Source: Nannocystis pusilla (GTDB taxonomy: Bacteria > Myxococcota_A > Polyangia > Nannocystales > Nannocystaceae). From it: DNA of 64,000 bases. The stretch spans positions 4,627,168-4,691,167 of the forward strand of contig NZ_JAPNKE010000002.1 in the NCBI RefSeq assembly GCF_026626665.1, in the 5' to 3' direction. Under the pieces are notes generated by a model, which was not told where the DNA came from, ran no database searches, and saw only the letters and a program-made list of their open reading frames with translations. This document shows, in pieces, positions 57,330 to 64,000 of the stretch (its first letter is position 1; the number at the start of each line of letters is the position of its first letter). The position numbers and the translations under genes are program-made.

Positions 57330-58556
57330 ATGCTCACCGCGACCGCTTGCCCTCGCCCTCGCGCCCGCGGCATCGTGCGCCCCGTGTTCTCGCGCCGCAC
57401 CGCCTGGCCGCCTGTCGACGAGCCCCCGCTCGTCGCCGGCCCCGGCGTCCTCGACCTCACGATCTCCAACCCCACCGCCGTCGGCCTCCGCCACTCACAT
57501 GACCTTTGGGCCAGCCTCGGAGATCCCGGCAGCGCGGCCTACGATCCCGACCCGCTCGGCATCCTCCCGGCGCGGGCCGCCGTCGCCGACTACTACCGCG
57601 CCCGCGTCCCCGACCTCGACCTCGACCTCGCCGACATCTGCCTGCTGGCCGGCACCAGCGAGGCCTACGCCCACCTCCTCGCGCTCCTCTGCGACCCCGG
57701 CGACGTCGTCCTCGTCCCCCAGCCCGGCTACCCCCTGCTGCCGATGATCGCCGACCTCGCCCACGTCGAGCTGCGGCCTTACCCGCTGTTCTACGACGGC
57801 ACCTGGTCGATCGACCTCCCCGCCCTCGAAGCGGCGGTCTGCCCGCGCACCCGCGCCATCGTCCTCGTCGCCCCCAACAACCCGACCGGCAACTACCTCG
57901 CCGCCGAGGAGCTCGCCGCGATCGACGTCCTCGCCGCCGCGCGCGGCCTCGCGGTGCTCGTCGACGAGGTCTTCTTCGACTATCCCATCGGCCATGTCCC
58001 GAAGGTCAGCCCGATCGCAGGCCCGCGGCAGGCCCTCACCTTCGTCCTGTCCGGCCTGTCGAAGGTCGCCGCCCTGCCGCAGCTCAAGCTCGCCTGGGCC
58101 GTTGCGCGCGGCCCGGGCCCGCTCGTGCGCGAGGCCATGCGCCGGCTCGAGCTCGTCGCCGACACCTACCTCAGCGCCGCCACCCCGGTGCAGCGGGCCG
58201 CCGGTAGCCTCCTCGCCGCCGCCCCGGCCCTGCAGGCGGCGATCCGCGCCCGCGTCCGCGCCAACCTCGACCGTCTGCGCCGCGCCTGCGTCGGCACCTC
58301 GCTCGGCGTCCTCGACGTCGAGGCCGGCTGGACCGGGCTCGTCCGTCTGCCGCACCTGTTCGACGACGGCGGCCGCGGCTGGGCGCGCGAGCTGTTGCAC
58401 GCCGGTGTCCTGACCCAGCCCGGCGAGCTCTACGAGATGCCCCCGGCCCACCTCGCCCTGTCCCTCATCACGCCCGAGCCCGAGTTCGCGGACGGCCTCG
58501 AGCGCGTCACGGAGCACGTCGCGCACGTGCTAGCCTCCGGCCCATGCTCTCGCTGA
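57330..58556 (+). CDS. PLP-dependent class I/II aminotransferase
   Basis: 408 residues from ATG 57330. It has LDLTISNPTAVGLR, YDPDPLGILPARAAVADYY, PNNPTGNYLAAEELAAID, DEVFFDYPIG and the PLP-lysine segment LSGLSKVAALPQLKLAW. This is an aspartate-aminotransferase-fold enzyme; the amino acid substrate is not determined. Its end overlaps the O-methyltransferase gene by 13 bp, so the two are co-transcribed. Confidence 0.88.
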   Translation: MLTATACPRPRARGIVRPVFSRRTAWPPVDEPPLVAGPGVLDLTISNPTAVGLRHSHDLWASLGDPGSAAYDPDPLGILPARAAVADYYRARVPDLDLDLADICLLAGTSEAYAHLLALLCDPGDVVLVPQPGYPLLPMIADLAHVELRPYPLFYDGTWSIDLPALEAAVCPRTRAIVLVAPNNPTGNYLAAEELAAIDVLAAARGLAVLVDEVFFDYPIGHVPKVSPIAGPRQALTFVLSGLSKVAALPQLKLAWAVARGPGPLVREAMRRLELVADTYLSAATPVQRAAGSLLAAAPALQAAIRARVRANLDRLRRACVGTSLGVLDVEAGWTGLVRLPHLFDDGGRGWARELLHAGVLTQPGELYEMPPAHLALSLITPEPEFADGLERVTEHVAHVLASGPCSR

Positions 58557-59194
58557 TCGGCCCCGACCTCGCCGCCTACGTCGACGCTCACACCACCGCC
58601 GAGTCGCCGCTGTTCGCCCGCCTGCGCGCCGAGACCCAGGCCGACCTCGCCTCCCCGCAGATGCAGGTCGGCCACGTCGAGGGCGCGCTCCTGCGGATCC
58701 TCGTCGCCGTCAGCCGCGCCCGCAACGTCCTCGAGATCGGCACCTACAGCGGCTACTCCGGCCTCGCCATGGCCAGCGCCCTGCCCGACGACGGCAAGCT
58801 CGTCACCTGCGACATCGACCCCGTCGCCACCGCCGTCGCCCGCCGCTACTTCGCCGAGTCGGGCCACGGCCACAAGATCGACCTCCGCCTCGCGCCCGCG
58901 CTCGACACCATCGCCGAGCTGGCCGCCGCGGGCCGCCGCTTCGACCTCGTCTTCATCGACGCCGACAAGCACAACTACGTCAACTACTGGAACGCCGTGC
59001 TCCCGCTGGTCCCCGTCGGCGGCCTCGTCGTCGCCGACAACACCCTGTGGAGCGGCAAGGTCGTCGCCCCCAGGGAAGACAGCGACCGCGCCATCGTCGC
59101 CTTCAACACCCACGTCGCCGCCGACCCGCGCGTCGAGCACGTCCTCCTCTCGGTCCGCGACGGCATCATGCTCGCCCGCAAGCTGCGCGATTGA
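58544..59194 (+). CDS. O-methyltransferase (SAM-dependent, family 3)
   Basis: 216 residues, typical length. SAM-binding VLEIGTYSGYSGLAMASALP, KLVTCDIDPVATAVARRYF and the metal-binding FDLVFIDADKHNYVNYW. It matches catechol/caffeoyl-CoA-type O-methyltransferases, which methylate small phenolic substrates; the true substrate is unknown. Coupled to the aminotransferase by overlap. The CATG array element begins 2 bp after its stop. Confidence 0.9.
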   Translation: MLSLIGPDLAAYVDAHTTAESPLFARLRAETQADLASPQMQVGHVEGALLRILVAVSRARNVLEIGTYSGYSGLAMASALPDDGKLVTCDIDPVATAVARRYFAESGHGHKIDLRLAPALDTIAELAAAGRRFDLVFIDADKHNYVNYWNAVLPLVPVGGLVVADNTLWSGKVVAPREDSDRAIVAFNTHVAADPRVEHVLLSVRDGIMLARKLRD

Positions 59195-59301
59195 ACATGT
59201 CCTTTAAAACACATCGCTGCCCGCAGCCGCGCCTCGCCCGAGCGACGCGGCCGTGACCGCGAGCGCACCGCTGACTCGCCGCCCGCCCCCGCGCTCTCGC
59301 T

Positions 59302-59481
59302 CACCCCTTCCCACCTGACCTGAACATCATGTCCCAAGCGCCATCCAACGGTTCGCCTCCGACCTGGCGAGGCCTTTCGGACATGTCCTCTCCGTCACCC
59401 GTCTCGCCACCCCTTCCCACCTGACCTGAACACCATGTCCCAAGCGCCATCCAAGTGGTTCGCCGCCGACCCGGGCAAGGC
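59302..59481 (+). repeat. Duplicated 5' region of the cycloisomerase-like gene
   Basis: About 72 bp covering the leader, ATG and first about 13 codons occur at 59302-59373 and again at 59408-59481, offset 106 bp. The first copy gives a short open frame (ATG 59329) that stops near 59424. A GGACATGTCC element lies between the copies. Confidence 0.85.
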
Positions 59482-60289
59482 CTGGACCGAGCGGTTCATC
59501 CTGCTCTACAGCCCGATCTGGATCGCCCTGGTCGCCTGGGCCCTGCTCAGTCGGGCCGTGCTCGCCTGGGACGACCCCGCCTTCATCGGCTTCGGCCTGC
59601 TCGTCGGCCTCCCGCCCGTGCTGGTGCCGGCGCTGCTGCACGGCCGCCACCCGGCCCTGCGCGGCACCCCGTGGTACGACAGCTACTGGTTCAAGTTCAA
59701 CGCCTGGATCTTCCTGTTCGTCTTCGTCGGCACGTACTTCCTGACCCACTACTTCTTCGACGTGCTCGGCATGCGCTACGCCTTCCCGACCGAGTGGAAC
59801 GGCGGCGCCGCGCTGGTCGGCCGCTCGCGCGCCGAGATCCCGCTGTTCATGTACCCGCTGACGCAGGCCTACTTCGTGACCTACCACGTGGTCATGTTGG
59901 TCTGCATCCGCCGCGTCCGCGGCCTGCTCGGCCTCGCCGAACCTGGCGCCGAGGACAGGTCGCCGCGGGCCACCCGGTTCGTGCGCCGGCTCGCGCTCGC
60001 CTGCGTCGTGTGCGGCCTGGCCTACGCCGTCTCGTTCGCCGAGACCTGGTTCATGGCCAGCGACGCCATCAGCGACTACTTCCGCTACGTCGACAAGGCG
60101 CGGATGCTCAAGTACGGCTCGCTGTTCTACGCCTGCTACTTCCTCGTCAGCCTGCCGCTGCTGGAGCGCCTCGACCCCGCCGGGAGGCGCACCCCGCTCG
60201 GCCAGGCCGTCCTCTCGAGCCTCGCCGCCGGCATGCTGGTGTTCTTCATCCTCGACCTGCTGACCTGGGTCATCGGCCCGATCGCCTAG
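59435..60289 (+). CDS. Cycloeucalenol cycloisomerase (CPI1)-like membrane protein
   Basis: 284 residues. The alignment to plant cycloeucalenol cycloisomerase is visible by eye. FILLYSPIWIALVAWALL matches the plant FLLYSP motif. DSYWFKFNAWIFLFVFVGTY and FLTHYFFDVLGMRYAFP match the plant VKANLWI, YFWTHYFF and YTFP motifs. FVTYHVVMLVCIRRVR, ETWFMASDAISDYFRYVD and KYGSLFYACYFLVSLPLLER match its later helices. The plant enzyme opens the 9,19-cyclopropane ring of 4-alpha-methyl sterols. A sterol role is plausible in sterol-making myxobacteria; the bacterial substrate is not proven. Other sterol genes are not seen nearby. Confidence 0.85.
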   Translation: MSQAPSKWFAADPGKAWTERFILLYSPIWIALVAWALLSRAVLAWDDPAFIGFGLLVGLPPVLVPALLHGRHPALRGTPWYDSYWFKFNAWIFLFVFVGTYFLTHYFFDVLGMRYAFPTEWNGGAALVGRSRAEIPLFMYPLTQAYFVTYHVVMLVCIRRVRGLLGLAEPGAEDRSPRATRFVRRLALACVVCGLAYAVSFAETWFMASDAISDYFRYVDKARMLKYGSLFYACYFLVSLPLLERLDPAGRRTPLGQAVLSSLAAGMLVFFILDLLTWVIGPIA

Positions 60290-60293
60290 CCCC

Positions 60294-60692
60294 ATGGACG
60301 CCGCGACGCCCGACCTCCAGGCCCCGGACCTGTGGCTCGTCCTCGACGACGCCCACCCGGCCCTGCGCCAGCGCGGCCTCGGCCCCGGCTCGCGCTGGCC
60401 GGTCGCGCCCGGCACCCGGCTGACCGTCGGCCTGCGCCCCGCCGACCACATCCACCTCCCGCACACCCGCGAGGCCCTGCTCGGCGGTCAGACCGCCTAC
60501 GTCCTCGTCCGCCGCGACGACGACCGCGTCGAGGTCCAGCACACCGGCCACATCGGCCACTTCCGCCTCGGCGGCCGGATCCTCAACAACACCGTCCACC
60601 CGCCGCCGGCCCTCGCCCCCGGCGAGGCCGTCGACCTCCTCACCGTCGACGGCGAGCTCGGCCTCCGCCTGCGCCTCCAAGCCGGCCGCTGA
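60294..60692 (+). CDS. Small soluble beta-rich protein, unknown
   Basis: 132 residues, 4 bp after the previous stop, so in the same operon. Acidic start, then strands such as TRLTVGLRPADHIHLPHTRE, TAYVLVRRDDDRVEVQHTGH and HFRLGGRILNNTVHPPP. The pattern is vaguely FHA-like, but the conserved FHA Ser/Arg/Asn residues are not clear, so no domain is assigned. Confidence 0.6.
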   Translation: MDAATPDLQAPDLWLVLDDAHPALRQRGLGPGSRWPVAPGTRLTVGLRPADHIHLPHTREALLGGQTAYVLVRRDDDRVEVQHTGHIGHFRLGGRILNNTVHPPPALAPGEAVDLLTVDGELGLRLRLQAGR

Positions 60693-60704
60693 GCGGACGC
60701 CGGC

Positions 60705-60768
60705 ATAGATGTCCGAACGGGCATGTTCTCCAGAACATGCCCTTTCGCGCATGTCCTCTCGGACCTAT
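60705..60768. repeat. 14-bp CATG array, 5 units, filling a convergent gap
   Basis: GATG at 60708, CATG at 60722, 60736 and 60750, and CCTA at 60764. It fills most of the 83 bp between stop codons at 60692 and 60776. Confidence 0.9.
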
Positions 60769-60775
60769 CTCGCCC

Positions 60776-61927
60776 TCAGAAGCGCAGCGCCCCGCCGACG
60801 AACTGCCACGCCGCCGCGCGGCGGCCCCGGCGGTGCTGCAGCGCGTCGGCCACCAGCCCACCCGCGGCCGTCGCCGCCAGCCCGAGGCCCGCGCCGACCA
60901 GCCCGAAGCCGGTCATGTACAGCACCTCGCCGCGCTCGACCGCCTCGCCGACCCATGCCTCGGCCGCGTTCACCGTCACGAAGTAGGTCGTGCCGTAGGC
61001 CAGCGTCGCCACGCCCGCCCCGGCCACCGCCCCGCCGGCGATCGCCTCCGCCGTCCACAGCCGCCGGCGCACCCCCTCGTCGCGCGCCAGCCCCGTCAGC
61101 CCCGCCACCAGCACGCCCGCGCCGAGCCCCAGAGCCGCCGCCCCACCGCCGCCCCGCTCGGTCCAGATCGCCATCGGCCGCCGGCAGCCGGCCACGCTCG
61201 CATCTGACCCGCAGGACATGTCCTTGAGAACACTGCCGCACCCGCGCAGGCTGACCGCCGTGACCGCCGCCCCGCTGACGATCCCCGCCCCGCCGATCAG
61301 CGGCGCCGCGATCGCCCACGAGCGCCGCCGTCGGCGCTCGTCCAGAGTCACCCCGGCGGTCCGCGGCGTGCGCGTCATGTCGGCCGCCAGGGTCGTCACC
61401 TGTCCCTTCGCGCTGGTCACCTCGAGCCGGGCGTCGACGAAGCCGGGCCTGGCGATGGTCACGACCCAGCGCCCCGGATCGAGCACCAGGGTGGCGGCGC
61501 CGCCCTCCCGCAGCTCGTCCCAGCGCGCCCGCAACGTCAGCGCCTCGCCCTCGCCCTCGCGGGTCGCGGTCACCGTCAGCGGCTCGTCGGGCGCCACCGT
61601 CGGGTCGACCGCCAGGTGCACCGTCCCCGACTCGCGCACCGCCGACGCGCTCACCAGCTCGGCCACGTTGCGCGCGGTCTTGTCCTGAGCTGTCCGCAAG
61701 GCCAGGTACCGCTGCGCCGCCAGGCGCGCGTGCGCCATCCGCCCGGCCTGCAGCCACGCCTGGCTGGCCAGCAGCAGCCCTTGCGGGTGCCCGCCCGCGC
61801 GGAAGCAGGCCTCGCCGCGCCGCGCCGCCCCCTCGACCTGGCCGTGCGCCAGCGCCTCGCCGGCCGCGCGCACGCAGTCGGGCGCCGGCACCAGGACCAT
61901 CCACAACGCCAGGCCGATGCCGCTCAA
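60776..61927 (-). CDS. Membrane protein with TPR-like and PEGA-like domains
   Basis: About 383 residues if the TTG at 61927, overlapping the previous stop (TTGA), is used; ATG 61900 is an alternative inside the signal-like helix. A periplasmic helical region (FRAGGHPQGLLLASQAWLQA, TPR-like) and a beta region (GTVHLAVDPTVAPDEPLTVT, GRWVVTIARPGFVDARLEV, PEGA-like) precede several C-terminal membrane helices. A 14-bp element lies in the codons for LKDMSCG (61217, 61231). Co-transcribed with the upstream gene. Function unknown. Confidence 0.68.
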   Translation of the reverse strand: MSGIGLALWMVLVPAPDCVRAAGEALAHGQVEGAARRGEACFRAGGHPQGLLLASQAWLQAGRMAHARLAAQRYLALRTAQDKTARNVAELVSASAVRESGTVHLAVDPTVAPDEPLTVTATREGEGEALTLRARWDELREGGAATLVLDPGRWVVTIARPGFVDARLEVTSAKGQVTTLAADMTRTPRTAGVTLDERRRRRSWAIAAPLIGGAGIVSGAAVTAVSLRGCGSVLKDMSCGSDASVAGCRRPMAIWTERGGGGAAALGLGAGVLVAGLTGLARDEGVRRRLWTAEAIAGGAVAGAGVATLAYGTTYFVTVNAAEAWVGEAVERGEVLYMTGFGLVGAGLGLAATAAGGLVADALQHRRGRRAAAWQFVGGALRF

Positions 61928-63127
61928 TGGATCTCCAGCCGCAGCGGCACCACCAGCTGCGCCTGCGGCCCCGGCACGAACCGCGACTTCTCGAGCTCCG
62001 CCGCCACGCAGGCCCTGGCCCCCGCCGGCACCGCCCGGTCGCCGCCGCGCACGCTCGCGCGCACGACCTCGCCGTCGCCGGCCACCACCAGGCTGCCGGT
62101 CAGCGCGGTGCGCCGGCCGACGCCGATCGTGACATGCCCCAAAAGACAGGCCAAAAGCCGCGGCTCGCGCATCAGCGCCCGCGCCTGCGCGGCGATCTTG
62201 CGCCGCCGCTCGGCCGCCTCGCCGTCGGCCTGCGCCACGGGCACCCACAACGACTCGCCGCCGCTCGCAGGCTGGGCCGCCTCGCCGCCGACGGGCGCGC
62301 CCGAACCATCGACCTCGGCCCCGCGCCACTCCACCCCGCCGCCCGAACCCGTGCCCGCCGCTCCACCCGCAGCAGTCGCCCCGCGCCGCTCCACCTCGCC
62401 CGAGCCCGTGCCCGCAGCTCCCAGCTCCGTGCCTGCCGCCCCGCGCCACTCCACGACACCGCCCGAGCCCGCGCCCGCAACTCCCGGCCCCGTGCCCGCC
62501 GCCCCGCGCCACTCCACCCCGACGCCCGGGCCCGGGCCCGCAGCTCCACCCGGCTCGCCGCTCGCGCCCATGGCCCCGGGGTCCGCACCCGGCCCCGCGC
62601 CACCGGCGATGTCCCCGGCCCCGTTCCCGTCGTTCGAACCGCCCATGCCCGCGCCAGCGAACGGGACCTGCGAAGCACCGCCCGCGCCCCCTCACCGCCG
62701 CGCGCCGCCCCTGGCTCACCTGTCTCTTCCGCCATGCGCGAAACGACATAAACCGAAGCACATGTCCCGACGAACATGGCCCCCAGGATCACCGCCGACG
62801 TGCGCGGCGCCACCGACCGCCGCGCCCGCGAGCCGGCCCGCGCCATCGCGGCCGAGAGGCCGGGCGCGCGCCCTGGGTCGTCGACCCGCCCGCGCGCGGC
62901 GCCTCGCGGATCGTCGACAGCCCCGCGTCGCTGTCGCCGGCCGAGATCGCCGGCGCCTGCGGGTCCGGGCCGCCGGAGTCGAGGTCCTCGTCGCCGCCGC
63001 CGGGCTGGCGCTCCGCTCGCGGCGCCGCCTCACGGTCCTCGTCGCCGCGCGACGATCGGCGCGCCTCATCGCCTCGGCGCGTCCACCCGCCGGTCGCGCC
63101 GGCCGTGCTGTCTCGCCACTCGGGCAT
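61924..63127 (-). CDS. AgmX/TonB-like membrane protein with internal repeats (two frame breaks)
   Basis: From ATG 63127 (MPEWRDSTAGATGGWTRRG, acidic cytoplasmic part). One added base near 62895 joins RAGG to VDDPGRAPGLSAAMARAGSR and the membrane segment SAVILGAMFVGTCASVYVVS. Another near 62670 joins to ASQVPFAGAGMGGSNDGNG. A Gly/Ala-rich stretch repeats VEWRGA-type units about four times. The end domain (LTGSLVVAGDGEVVRASVRG, ACVAAELEKSRFVPGPQAQ) resembles the AgmX/TonB C-terminal fold. The membrane-segment codons are made of 14-bp repeat units (62719-62778). Confidence 0.65.
62719..62778. repeat. 14-bp CATG array, 5 units, inside membrane-segment codons
   Basis: CCTG at 62719, CATG at 62733, CATA at 62747, and CATG at 62761 and 62775. 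On the gene strand it encodes the GAMFVGTCASVYVVSRMA region. Confidence 0.85.
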
Positions 63128-63208
63128 CGTGCCGAATATACACGCCTGGCGAGCGGGACGCGCGCAGGCGCGCATCGCGGCAATTGCTGCTACCCTCCGC
63201 GCCGCGAC

Positions 63209-64000
63209 ATGCCCGTCGAGCTCCACTTCGATCACGGCACGCTCGTCGTCCTCGGCGTCCCCGACGGCGACGCGCGGCTGGCTGCGCTCGTGAGCCTCGA
63301 CCGCCGCACCGGCACGCACCGCGCACCTGCGCACCGGTACCGCGCGATCGTCTCGCATCTTCACAACGCCCACATTCCTTACGTCGACAAAGCTCGCATC
63401 TACGATCGCCTCGATCTCGCGCTGTCGGGCCCGCTCGAGCCGTTCCCGCACCAGCGTGACGCGCTGGCCGCGTGGCGGGCCGCCGGCGGCGTCGGGGTGG
63501 TCGAGCTGCCCACGGGCGCGGGCAAGACGATCCTCGCCGTCCTCGCCATCGTCCACACCGGCCGGCCCGCGCTGATCGTCGTGCCCACCATCGATCTCAT
63601 GCTGCAGTGGCAGCAGGTGCTGGGCCACTGGCTGCAGCGGCCGATCGGCATGCTCGGCGGCGGCAACAGCGAGGCGCGCGAGATCACCGTCACCACCTAC
63701 GACTCGGCCGCCGCCCAGACCGAGTTCCACGGCAACCGCCACGGCCTCCTCGTGTGCGACGAGTGCCATCACCTGCCCGCGCCGGCCTACCGCTTCATCG
63801 CCCAGGGCTGCCTGGCCCCGTTCCGCCTCGGCCTCACCGCCACCTTCGAGCGCCCCGACGGCCTCCACAGCGTCGCCGCCGATCTGCTCGGCCCCGTGTG
63901 TTACCGGGCCAACATCGACGAGCTCGAGGGCGACTACCTCGCGCCCTACGAGGTCAAGTCGCTGGCGGTCGCGCTGACCGAGGAAGAGCAGGGCCGCTAC
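63209..64000 (+). CDS. XPB-like superfamily 2 DNA helicase, N-terminal part
   Basis: 264 residues from ATG 63209, running off the right edge. After about 90 residues it has VVELPTGAGKTILAVLAIVH (Walker A), LIVVPTIDLMLQWQQ (motif Ia), the DECHH box in LLVCDECHHLPAPAYRFIAQ, and FRLGLTATFERPDG (motif III). The short N-terminal domain and DEChH box fit the bacterial XPB/Rad25-like branch, used in DNA repair or in defence islands. The second helicase lobe is outside the window. Confidence 0.88.
   Translation, partial: MPVELHFDHGTLVVLGVPDGDARLAALVSLDRRTGTHRAPAHRYRAIVSHLHNAHIPYVDKARIYDRLDLALSGPLEPFPHQRDALAAWRAAGGVGVVELPTGAGKTILAVLAIVHTGRPALIVVPTIDLMLQWQQVLGHWLQRPIGMLGGGNSEAREITVTTYDSAAAQTEFHGNRHGLLVCDECHHLPAPAYRFIAQGCLAPFRLGLTATFERPDGLHSVAADLLGPVCYRANIDELEGDYLAPYEVKSLAVALTEEEQGRY

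Overview
ORGANISM. Very high G+C DNA with many Thr/Ser/Gly-rich lipoproteins, two proteins ending in MYXO-CTERM-type sorting tails (a Cys-Gly-Cys motif, a hydrophobic stretch and an Arg run), several Ser/Thr kinases and an IgGFc-binding-type lipoprotein. This points to a myxobacterium, most probably of the Nannocystaceae group; that is inferred from gene style, not from a marker gene. Almost the whole window is coding. I see no rRNA, tRNA, CRISPR, prophage or insertion sequence. LAYOUT. 1-5.8 kb: start of a TolC-type efflux protein, an HTTM membrane protein, a lipoprotein, a winged-helix protein and a channel-like TrkA_N protein. 5.9-9.6 kb: DUF4846 and PEGA lipoproteins and two unknowns. 9.8-21.4 kb: a Ser/Thr kinase, a CFI-box-CTERM protein, gloA, nth, a LysR regulator and large surface lipoproteins. 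21.5-28.7 kb: a giant kinase-ATPase, an ECF-like sigma factor translationally coupled to sppA, and a small membrane protein. 29-35.5 kb: a sulfide-oxidation island with a persulfide-dioxygenase-like MBL protein, a SulP transporter, a type II sulfide:quinone oxidoreductase, two YeeE/YedE-type transporters and a sigma-54 activator; four good sigma-54 promoters and a shared GTCGCGAC palindrome tie it together. 36-41.3 kb: tandem metalloprotease paralogues, a D-amino-acid-oxidase-like protein and cysD. 41.4-48 kb: an IgGFc-type lipoprotein, an ExbB/ExbD-like trio, cysNC and a membrane protein. 48.5-57 kb: lipoproteins, a HEAT-like protein, a TonB-dependent receptor with its partner lipoprotein, and a SprT/DUF2786 protein. 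57.3-60.7 kb: an aminotransferase, an O-methyltransferase and a homologue of plant cycloeucalenol cycloisomerase (sterol pathway). 60.8-64 kb: two envelope proteins and the start of an XPB-like helicase. UNEXPLAINED STRUCTURE. The strongest non-gene signal is a family of short tandem arrays with an exact 14-bp period and unit RRRCATGYYY-N4, found at more than 20 places. They sit mostly right after stop codons and fill the gaps between convergent genes, but some lie inside coding sequence, including the whole signal-peptide region of the TonB receptor. A second theme is local tandem duplication of gene edges: the 3' ends of cysNC, the SprT gene and a lipoprotein gene, and the 5' end of the cycloisomerase gene. 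DATA QUALITY. About 20 reading-frame breaks affect 15 genes. Nearly all are repaired by adding one base, often in a homopolymer, which looks like systematic single-base dropout in the assembly rather than gene decay. The broken genes are therefore annotated as intact loci, with the break position given.
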